This document shows, piece by piece, positions 55,582-64,000 of a stretch of 64,000 bases of DNA; within the stretch, counting starts at the first letter, position 1, and each line of letters starts with the position of its first letter. Made by a program: the position numbers and the translations under genes. Origin of the DNA: Arthrinium phaeospermum (Eukaryota; Ascomycota; Sordariomycetes; Amphisphaeriales; Apiosporaceae); NCBI GenBank assembly GCA_006503535.1, contig QYRS01000005.1:3472001-3536000 (forward strand), in the 5' to 3' direction. A model generated the notes under the pieces. That model ran no database searches and was not told where the DNA came from. It saw only the letters and a program-made list of their open reading frames with translations.

Positions 55582-57648
55582 GCGAAGCGTCACGTCAAGG
55601 GTGTTTGGCTGGATTTCGGTGTTATGAAAAAGGGAAACGGGTCACTACGGAATTGCTTTCGATTGCATGTCCTGGGTTTTTGACATGGTTTCTCACATTA
55701 TGACCGAGATGAATTGAGTCATTGCCACAAGGCAGAACAACGTCAAACTACCTCTTCTCTGTCGCTTTCCTCGTGATGTGAACTGTATCATGCGAGGGCT
55801 TGTCACTTGAGTTTCGTAAATGCCAGTGCTAGCTTGCGCTGCTCGCCTATCGTGTCGCAAATGTCTGGTTAGTGAGGTCAGTTGGGTTGCGAAGCAGCGC
55901 GTACTATCGATACCTTCTCGCCATTCCCTTGACTGCCACCCAACAAATGCTATTCATCATCCAACAACGGCAATGCCAGCGAGTAAAGAAGATGACATCA
56001 TGCAGGTTCCATCAGGACAAGCAATACAGAAGAATCAGCACGTTGGTTGCCTGGCAGGATTCTAGTCCGGCGTCATTTCATCCCACACATAATGGAAAAT
56101 GGAAGATGCCCCGACTTGAGAACACCACCTGCCATCCAGCCACATGTAGCTGATTGCACCGCCAACCCACCAGTATTTGAGAAGCTTATTGGCTACACAT
56201 TCCAATGCATTTGATTGCGAAATTGGCATCGGAACACTGCCCATTCCGTCCATCTGCCGCAGAGGTCTAAGGAACTTGATGCCCACTCTCCAATCCACCC
56301 ACGACAGCCGGTCTGATGTCACCGCTCCATCTGGTCCTCTTTGCTCAGAATTGTAGGATTCCTCGTCTATCTTCAACGGTAGGAGCTATGAAACATGGAC
56401 AAACTGATATGCAGCATATGAATTGCCTCCGCCCAGCTGTCAAGCCCTGAGCACCGCCTTCAGCCCTTTTCTTGCCAATGAACTTAGAACACATTAAGTT
56501 GCCGTCTGTTGGCGATCTTGCTGCAGTTTTCCGTGGGCGAGATGCTGTGATAGTCAAGACCAGAACGCGGCCTCTCGAAAGCCGGAGCAACTCAATGATA
56601 AAACTGCTGAACGACATCTGTTTTCGATCAAGGGAGTGTCCTAGATGTCTCAGCAAGTTACCATGCGGTTTCTTCTTTCAGTATAATGTCATTTCATGAC
56701 TGAAATTAATAACTGTAAAGCTGACAAACCTCCTGGTGGACATTGTACGGGTACATCATTCTGCAGTCCAGTTATCAGAATTGCATGCAGGATCTTCGAC
56801 CCCCTCTAGCCGACTGTCGGCTGGCGCTTATCAGATATTCCCTACTCAGTGGCTGCTCTCCGTCTCCTCCCTTTGGGCGGGATAGCCTGGCGTGTCTTGT
56901 CCCCCTTGCCAGATGCTCGAAGGGTACCAGCAGCTGTCTAGCTATTCACGGATGCTCTTCTCACATTCTAGCGCGGCTAGGCCGCCCCCCATTTTGGTAT
57001 CGGTGCATATGGATTTGGAGAATATTCCAAGTCCCCTGAAAACCCTGCGGTGTAGGAGGCACGCAGTCACTTGCCGTTCATGAGCCTTGAGATAACTTAA
57101 GAACAATGGTTTAGCAAAGTCAGACGCTACATCGAGCGGCGTAGTAGTGGAAGGTCTGCGCGGACCAAGGATAGGGCCAGGCGAAGAAGTGCGTCGAGCT
57201 CCGGATCTAAGTCGACGGACTCGGTTATGGAGGAGTGGGTGATGCTTGCCCGCATCAGAACGGCAATTCCGCCAGGCTGGTATATTCCGTGACCAAGTGC
57301 ATGTTTGAAAGAAATACCGTGGTAGAATCCGCCAGAGCAGCTTGTCCACAGCTACGAGTTGACCCAAGCATATGAAATTTTGACTGCCGTTGCCAGACTC
57401 TCCGACATAAATACTTACTACAAATCTTCCCCTCTATTGGTAAATCGAATTGGGATTGGGTCAGGCTTTGAGAGCAAGAGGCGATGCTCTTATATGAGAC
57501 AGGGCACGATTATGTAATATGGAATGACTTTGTATATACACTGATATTTGTTGATAGGGAAATCATCAACATCTCTGTTGATGAACTCTCCTCCCATCTC
57601 CCATGCTTGCACAATCGACCACCGCATCTCCACCATCACGCCCACCTA
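55582..57648. other. 2 kb gene-free interval
   Basis: Holds the S26 3' region and the 3' side of the secreted protein gene. Short frames (for example minus strand 56942-57367) have no domain or splice support. No RNA or repeat recognised. Confidence 0.4.
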
Positions 57649-58050
57649 CTACTTGGTGCAGTTCTTGGGGTTATCGTACAGGTAGGGCACCTCGGCGCAC
57701 CTCTCCTTGCAGTACTGGTTGGGGTCGATGTTGCAGCTGTACAGGTTGCTCCAGATTGTGGGGTTGGCCCAGTAGGGGTTGGAGCACTCGAGGCTGTGGG
57801 ACCAGTAGGGGTCGTTGGCGAGGGCCGGGTCGTTGCGGCAGCACAGCTCGAGCGACTCGCCGTAGATGCAGCAGCGGCTGGCCTGAGCATCGGTGGGACC
57901 CAGCAGCAGGCTGCCGCCGAAGCCCTCGCCCCAGTCGGCGCACTTGGCCGCTGGCGCCGCCTGTCGGGATGCGAGGTCGGCTGCGGCCGCCTCGATTGGG
58001 GTGGCGGCCGCGATGGCGAGGAGGTTGGCGAGGAGGGCGAGGACTTGCAT
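57649..58050 (-). CDS. Small secreted cysteine-rich protein
   Basis: A single-exon frame of 133 residues. It begins with a clear signal peptide (MQVLALLANLLAIAAATPIE) and an Ala-rich stretch, followed by a mature domain with ten cysteines, enough for five disulfides: KCADWGEGFG, SRCCIYGES, LELCCRND, LECSNPYW, YSCNIDPNQYCKERC and NCTK at the end. Two CC pairs flank a short loop. Aromatic residues and Asn/Pro are frequent (NPYWANPTIW). The layout is that of fungal small secreted proteins, but I recognise no named family. A TATA-type palindrome CTTATATAAG lies about 150 bp upstream. An extracellular role is inferred. Confidence 0.82.
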   Translation of the reverse strand: MQVLALLANLLAIAAATPIEAAAADLASRQAAPAAKCADWGEGFGGSLLLGPTDAQASRCCIYGESLELCCRNDPALANDPYWSHSLECSNPYWANPTIWSNLYSCNIDPNQYCKERCAEVPYLYDNPKNCTK

Positions 58051-58197
58051 GTTTGGTGGCTCTGTGGAGGGAGGGGATATACGTGTGGGGTTGGAAGGGA
58101 TCTGTGTAGGTAAGATGCTGCGGCTCTCGACAGTATGTGTTGTGTCTGTCTGAATATCCATTCCAAGTTCAGCAGAGATGACCGGGAAACCGACATC

Positions 58198-58207
58198 CTT
58201 ATATAAG
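58198..58207 (-). promoter_or_regulatory. TATA box of the secreted protein gene
   Basis: The palindrome CTTATATAAG lies 148 bp upstream of the ATG at 58050, suitable for a TATA element with a leader of about 115 nt. Confidence 0.55.
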
Positions 58208-59094
58208 CACGCCAAGCATATTCATGGCAACCAAATGCGAAGTGGCATTGCAATACGAGGTTCCCCAGATCAAGCCGGGGTAGCAATGGTAGGTGGCAGT
58301 TCATATGCGCGCATCTTTCACATGGCATATGCTGCTGCTGCGACCTTGGTGTCTTGCCAACAATGTCAACACGGGAGGACGAATGGAGATGCAGGGGTCC
58401 AGCCACCTCCACTGGCGTACGAGACCGGATTGAGACGGCAGACACGGCCGAGTGGCATATTTGAAGGCATGAATTCCTGTTATGAGGTTACATGGCATCG
58501 CTTTGGCATCATGGGGGAGGGGCGGAGCTATATCTGGTTTCGCGCAGTGGGATCTTGGTATGCGGGGGAAGACCCTGCTTGTTGTTGACTTTCCCGGCTT
58601 GCACAGAATTAGGATCGTATCCCCGATGCGGCCACACCACGGCGGCCGAGGAAGGCGAGTTTACGCGCCACTCAGATTGGCCAAATGGCTGTTGCGGGCA
58701 TATGCAATCAAATCTAACAATACCCATTGCTACACTAGCGGTCGACTGCCGTGAGGTCGCAGCGATTGTGGACATTCAACAGGAGCTGGATCAAGGCTAC
58801 TGGGAAGCTCCCCGACGACAGCTCGGAGGCCAGAGCTTAAGCGACATGGCATGCTCACTGAACACATTCAGTGCGCCCAAATTGACCGGCTGATCACTTT
58901 TCAGGCCAAAGGCTTTCCATTTTACTTGTGAGAGAAGCGTGTCGATTTTGGAACCGCCCGTCGGAACTGTTCTGCCTTGGCCCATGGTGGTGTACTGGAT
59001 GTGATGTGGTCAATCTTGAAGGTGTTCAATGTTGTGGCTAAAATCCACCTTCACCAACACAGAGCGTTCAATGCTTATGTCAATCTAGACTAGG
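58208..59094. other. Intergenic, 0.9 kb
   Basis: Spacer between the secreted protein promoter and the 5S gene. No supported gene. Confidence 0.4.
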
Positions 59095-59101
59095 TATATA
59101 A
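59095..59101 (+). promoter_or_regulatory. TATA box of the 5S rRNA gene
   Basis: TATATAA 25-31 bp upstream of the predicted 5S 5' end. Upstream TATA elements are known for dispersed fungal 5S genes such as those of Neurospora. Confidence 0.7.
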
Positions 59102-59125
59102 TGCCTCAAACGGGAGAAATCTTTC

Positions 59126-59244
59126 ACATACGACCATATCCTGCTGAATACTAGGGATCCCGTCCGCTCTCCCATATATAAGCAGCAGAGAGCCGAATTA
59201 GTACTAGGGTCGGTGACGACCTGGGAATCCTCGGTGTTGTATGT
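59126..59244 (+). rRNA. Dispersed 5S ribosomal RNA gene
   Basis: The 119-nt sequence starts ACATACGAC and ends GTTGTATGT, which pair as helix I. Loop A and helix III regions carry the conserved GGGATCCCGTCCGCTCTCCC. Helix II is formed by CTGCTG and CAGCAG. The 3' half has AGTACTAGGGTCGGTGACGA and CCTGGGAATCC, the conserved internal control region and helices IV/V. A T run (59244-59247) follows as a Pol III stop. The layout matches single, dispersed 5S genes of Pezizomycotina; no rDNA is nearby. Confidence 0.93.
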
Positions 59245-59247
59245 TTT

Positions 59248-60418
59248 GCCATTTTGACATTTTTGACGACGCGGCCGCCAACACCACATTAAATTTCACT
59301 TGAGCTGGTTGCAGCATTGATGAACACAACCCAGATCTCGCCTTCCAAGTGCTGGCGAGAAGATGCTGGGCGGATGCGAAGGCTAGTTGACCGAGCTCTG
59401 TGGGATATCCAGACTCAAGTCGTGCATGGCCTGTTCGCTTTTTCAATTGCTGGCTCGGCCCAGATGGACTGCAGCGTTTTGGAACTCGGCCAGATTCCCG
59501 ACTAGTTCCATGTTCAAGTCCGCAACTCATTCGGTCGGTTCTTTCGACGCGCATATCGCGTCTTCGGTTTGGATCTCGCTGCGAGGTTTCTCCACGTGGT
59601 CGTGGAACACATTCACGATATTTTCACCGGCATCTTCTCGGTTCATGTACGGTCGGGTCTGTCGTCGCCCTGTCAAATCAGTGTCAATGCGCAACCATGG
59701 TTCAGGACAGCGAGCAGGCAATGGACGACAATCCAGCCACTCATCAACGCAGTGTCGAATCGCCAACTCCATCATCCTTTATCCGCATCTTCACATTATT
59801 CACTGGGGGATAGCTCCAGCCTTATATATGTTCATGCCCATGTCTGGTTTGGAGTTCCACTGTGCGTCAAGCTCGTCATCTGCTGGTCAGATTGCGATTC
59901 CCCATTTGTCGCTGTGCTACAACCCGCTGACGGACATGTAGCCAATGGGAAGCCCATCAATTGGCGACAGCAACCAAGATTCGGTCGCAATCTATCTCGC
60001 CGCTTGCGTGCTTCTTGGCAACACATGGCATTTGCGCTATCTGCATATCAACAGCCTTAGGGAAGCTCCTTGGCGCTGCTCACTCCGGAAGGTCAATGCA
60101 TCCCAAGAGCACCCCAAGGCTGCTATCAGATGCTGTCCATGACCCGAAAGGGTTTGGCTATGGTGACCAGCGTATGGATGTGACTATGGAGGCAAAGCAC
60201 GCGATTGGCAAAGCCGGGCTACGGCGACACTTATCAACCACAGATCGCCATCGGCCGAACACACCAGTAAGGTTTCGCTCGTCTCATGTTCCCTAGCTGC
60301 TCTTTGGGTCTCTGAACTGTATGCAGGTGCTCATCAGTATTTGAATTGGCCATACCCCCTCAATCAACCTTAACGCAACCTCATCCCCTCAATTCACGCC
60401 CTCGGCGCACCGCCCGGT
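59248..60418. other. Intergenic, 1.2 kb
   Basis: Between 5S and the methionine permease. Overlapping frames at 59.39-60.06 kb on both strands, including a minus-strand frame 59527-59775 that starts MMELAIRHCVDEWLDCR, have no recognised domain. The last 100 bp are probably the permease leader. Confidence 0.35.
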
Positions 60419-62593
60419 ATGCCGTTGTGGTCGAAACGGACGGCGTCCGAGCCTGATGCCGGAGCCGCTCCAGTGGACGTCAACGTATCCAACTCGGATG
60501 TATCCGTCGTCCAAGATGGAGGTCTCACCTACACGAAAGCCCAAGGAGGTAACGGCTCGGCTGCGACCTACCAGGAGGCCGTCGGCGCGCCCGTCGAGAA
60601 CAGGTCGCCATTGGGATACCACGTCGGCTGGCTAACAGTCATCTTCCTCAATGTGAACCAAATGATCGGAACGGGAATCTTTTCCACACGTAAGCTATAC
60701 CTAGCAGTCGACATTCCCCTATCCCCTAGTGCGAGGTCAAATGCCCTGCTGGTGCATGTATGCAATGCTGACAATATCACCACTTGCGTCCAGCCGGAAC
60801 CATCCTGAACAACACAGGATCCATTGGCCTAGCCCTCATCTACTGGGTTATTGGTGCGATCATGGCCTTCGCCGGCCTGGCCGTGTACCTCGAACTGGCC
60901 AGTTACTTCCCCAACCGCAGCGGCGGCGAGGTCGTCTACCTAGAGCAAGCCTACACGCGCCCCCGGCATTTCTTCCCCGTCGCCTTCGCCGTGCAGTCCG
61001 TGGTCCTGTCCTTCGCCAGTAGTAATGCCATCGTACTGTCCAACTACGTGTGGCGCATCGCGGCGCGTGCGACGCCTCCCACGGAATGGGAGACCAAGGG
61101 CGTCGCCGTCGCCGCCTACACGCTGGCCGTCGTCTGCGTCATCGCCCACAACAAGTACTCGCTGTGGGCGGTCAACGTCTTCGGCGCCGTCAAGATCCTC
61201 ACGCTCGTCTTCATCAGCATCACGGGCCTCGTCGTGCTCGGCGGGCACGTCTCGCCGCGGCGCGTCCCGGACCCGCACGCCAACTTCCGCCACGGCTTCG
61301 AGGGCACCACCGACAACGGCAACGACCTGGCCAACGCGCTCGTCAACATCATCTTCGCCTACACGGGCTACTCCAACGCCTTCAACGTTGTGGCCGAGAT
61401 CAAGAACCCGATCAAGACGCTGAGGAGGAACTGCACTGTCTCGGTCATTATCGTTGCGGTGCTGTACTTCATGTGCAACATTGCTTACTTCGCTGCCGGT
61501 TAGTCTTGATTGCCTGGATCTCTGGAGTGAACCATGTCGTCCCTTGCCGGATATGCTGATCAACGTGCACCCCATAGTACCGAAGCAGGAGTTCCGCAAG
61601 TCCAAGGAGATTGCCGCTGGCGTCTTCTTCACCGCCGTATTCGGCGAAGGTCACGCAGAGACGGCGCTGAACGTCCTTGTGCTTCTCAGCGCTTTCGGCA
61701 ACCTGCTGGCCGTATTGATTGGATCTTCGCGCTCCATCCGTGAGATCGGACGGTAAGACAAAGAATATCGCCCCCCTTTCTGCACAATTTGGTACACGTA
61801 TCTGACCAGAGCTCCGCCCACATACAGCCAAGGCGTCCTCCCCTTCCCCAAATTCTGGGTCACCACCAAACCCTTCGGGACCCCCATCGGCCCCTACCTG
61901 CTGAAGTGGATCGTAACCTTCATCATGATCGTCGCGCCCCCCGCCGGCGACGCCTTCCAGTTCGTCGTCAGCCTTCGGTCGTACCCGGAGAGCATGTTCT
62001 TCCTCGCCATGGCGGCCGGCCTCTACATCATCCGCCGCAACCACAAGCGCATCGTCGGCGCGCGGCACCGCCCCGAGTTCAAGGCCTGGGACGTCGCCGT
62101 CGTCTTCTTCATCCTGATCCAGGTCTACGTGCTGGTGATGCCCTGGTTCCCGCCCAAGGGCGGCATCTATGCGGGGAATGTTAGCTTCTTTTATGCGACG
62201 TACTGCTTCGTGGGTATTGGGATGTAAGTTTATATCTCTTCTCCTCCTGCCTCTCGTTCTTATCCCGCCGTCTCTCCGGATTCCCTTTGAGATTTACTTG
62301 TAGAGTACACCTTGCTTACTTCATCATCATCTAGTATTGTTGGATGCTTCATCTACTACAAGGCCTGGATCTCTTGGATCCCCAGGTGGAAGGGCTACGT
62401 CATCCGCCCTGAGATCATCGATATTGGCAGCAACGGGGCGAAGTCGCACCACCTGGTTCGGGTTCCCAAAGCTAAGCTGGCTGAGTGGGATGAGACTCAT
62501 GATGAGGCGGGTAACCTTCGGCGCAGGGGGGTCAGTAGTGGTGTCAAGGTATCGGATAAGGGAAGCGATGGGGAGGTGATTCAGGAGGTGTGA
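60419..62593 (+). CDS. High-affinity methionine permease, MUP1-like
   Basis: Amino-acid/polyamine/organocation transporter related to yeast Mup1, in the plasma membrane. Five exons, 60419-60689, 60794-61498, 61578-61752, 61828-62223 and 62335-62593, give 601 residues with perfect phases. A hydrophilic N-terminus precedes the first membrane helix with the family motif VNQMIGTGIFSTPGTIL. About 12 membrane helices follow (for example IGLALIYWVIGAIMAFAGLA, YSLWAVNVFGAVKILTLVFI). The substrate-region sequence IIFAYTGYSNAFNVVAEIKN and FGNLLAVLIGSSRSIREIGR are typical of Mup1 relatives. The C-terminal tail is charged and ends GSDGEVIQEV; the N-terminal tail has Lys residues and could be ubiquitinated as in yeast. 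Methionine or cysteine as substrate is inferred from the family. Confidence 0.92.
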
Positions 62594-62684
62594 GAGATAT
62601 GTTATGCTACTTGGATAACCGTATCTTGTCTGCATAATCAAAGCGTTTATTCCAAACAAATTAAACCATATACACGAAGCGCTT

Positions 62685-63954
62685 CTATATACCTAAGATT
62701 GCCCGTTTGACACGCGTTACCAGCCTTTGCGTCGCTGCAGGAACTTTGGACATTGGGTTCCATCTTTTCCACCGCCGCTCTTTCCCCTTCTCTTCCGTTT
62801 CCCAAGATTTGATTTCAGGAAGCTTGCCAGGGAATTCAGCAAGTAACGAATCTAGATGTTTGTTCAGGAGACGTTCAACACTATTGGCTGAACCACGCTC
62901 CAAAGCAATCTCAAGTTCAAGCAGCTTGGTTCCATTTGGACGCATCCTTTCAGTTGAGCCATCTTTGAAATCAAGACCCATCTGTTTCGTTTCAGAAGTC
63001 CCACAGTCTTCTAATCTAAGAGCGATGAGCAGCTCTGCCATTGCATGATTCATCGTTCGAAAAGTGCCGTCCTTGGAAATTATGTCGAGAGCGTGGGAAC
63101 AAGCTCGGATTATTCGGCTATTGCTGGGATACTTGCCCTGTTCCAATAAAAGTCTGACGGCACTAACGTCTCCAAATAGTGTAACAAGTGGAAGCATCCG
63201 AAGACTCCAATTCTCAATGTCTGTTGGCTGATAGGCTTTTGCGATACTTTCTGCCTCTTCGTAAGTCTGCTGCTGGTATCTCTGTGCTTGGCGTATAATA
63301 CTTGACTTAATTGCAACCGATACTGCCCTCTCAAACTCTGGTCTAACACGGTAAAGGAGTATCCGTTCTTCGCTCTTAGACTTTCTCGCAAAAGGGATAA
63401 ATGGTCCCACAATTGTGCGTAAACTGTCCACGCTGACTACGAAGTCGTCAAGGGCAGTGATTCGTGCCACCAGCGAGATGTTTTGGTGCTGTATCACAGC
63501 ATTACAGAAAGCCTTATTCAATTCGTTTGGATCCAAACTTCCGGGTTTCCAACCAAGCTCAATATGAGACATGAACTCTGTTGTGATGGGGCCAATGAAC
63601 TCTGCAATGGACTTTGATGAGATGTTGTCGTTGGACACTGTCGTGATGACCTCAACTGCTGGATATAATGCGATCTTATGGAGAACTTCGTAAAGCCGGG
63701 ATTGTGGTGTAAACTTCATCAATGGTGGCAACAAGTCCGATTGACGGAATTGAAATCCATAGGAAAAGATATGTGTAAACAATTCTTCTTCGTTTCCGCA
63801 CACGTGTAACATTTCGGAGTAAGAAATCGCACCTCTGGAGAGGGAGATGTGGTGGTGGAAGGTCATAGTAGCCAGGTATGATGCGACGTCTGAAACCAGT
63901 GTGTCAACAGTCGACGATCCTGACTCGATGGTGACTGGAGCTTCAACCACCCTG
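62685..63954 (-). CDS. Partial protein with ankyrin-like segments, runs off the right edge
   Basis: About 420 codons are open up to an acceptor-like CAG near 63955 (CCAG then GGTGGTTGAAG on the coding strand); the 5' exons would lie beyond the window. The peptide includes SLSRGAISYSEMLHVCGNEE, ELFTHIFSYGFQFRQSDLLP, a helical centre, and LVTLFGDVSAVRLLLEQGKY plus SRIIRACSHALDII, which resemble degenerate ankyrin repeats. The C-terminus is basic (RRWKRWNPMSKVPAATQRLV, RVKRAILGI). Ankyrin-type tails like this are frequent in large fungal proteins with N-terminal NACHT or esterase domains, but the head of this protein is not visible. It overlaps no other gene and is separated from the permease by less than 100 bp (convergent). 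Confidence 0.6.
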
Positions 63955-64000
63955 GCATCATTTCAAGTATTGCTTGAGCATGGGAACTCAGCTCGATACC

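Noticed and set aside
60940..61632. Minus-strand frame of 230 codons inside the permease
   Set aside because: Antisense shadow of the GC-rich second permease exon; the plus strand is a clear transporter.
63880..64000. Ankyrin-like peptide on the plus strand at the right edge (ASFQVLLEHGNSAR)
   Set aside because: Only one short stretch, opposite a long coding-like minus-strand frame and cut by the window end; could be chance.

Overview
This window is nuclear DNA of a filamentous ascomycete, most likely a sordariomycete. Genes are intron-poor with short canonical introns (GT..AG, often a CTAAC-type branch point), compact and on both strands. A dispersed 5S rRNA gene with an upstream TATA box and an intron-containing tRNA-Asp fit Pezizomycotina. 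The exact genus cannot be read from the sequence.

Left part (1-22 kb), mostly intact housekeeping genes: TAF12 (TFIID/SAGA), an acidic conserved protein, the DASH kinetochore subunit SPC34, a DsbA/FrnE-type thioredoxin-fold oxidoreductase, a SET-domain protein, a Bet v1/START-like protein, two neighbouring small F-box/zinc proteins, the ESCRT ATPase VPS4, prefoldin subunit 6 and an AMSH-type JAMM deubiquitinase. TAF12 carries an in-frame stop followed by about 130 further coding-like codons.

Middle part (23-51 kb): here most genes are broken by single-base indels although their peptides are clearly recognisable. They include RPN3 (26S proteasome lid), NOP56 (box C/D snoRNP), a protein with a STAND-like N-terminal region and a ubiquitin-like domain, a GH16 glucanase, a large F-box protein and a charged orphan protein. 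The same interval holds four local direct duplications (38-211 bp units). RPN3 and NOP56 are essential single-copy genes in other fungi, so a stretch of poor consensus sequence is the simplest explanation, but real decay is not excluded for the non-essential loci. This interval also holds tRNA-Asp, small orphan ORFs and a candidate small secreted cysteine-rich protein.

Right part (51-64 kb), intact again: a membrane-anchored GH18 chitinase, ubiquitin-S27a, ribosomal protein S26, a 10-cysteine secreted protein, the 5S rRNA gene, a MUP1-like methionine permease and, running off the right edge, a protein with ankyrin-like segments.

There is no operon, biosynthetic cluster, CRISPR array or intact transposon. 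Proteostasis genes (ubiquitin-S27a, RPN3, AMSH, VPS4, three F-box proteins) are frequent, but they are scattered and I see no evidence of a linked system. The least explained signal is a short C-terminal motif of the form YRxRxYTKP, found twice in the orphan gene at 49.4-51.0 kb and once in a related fragment on the opposite strand at 42.6 kb.
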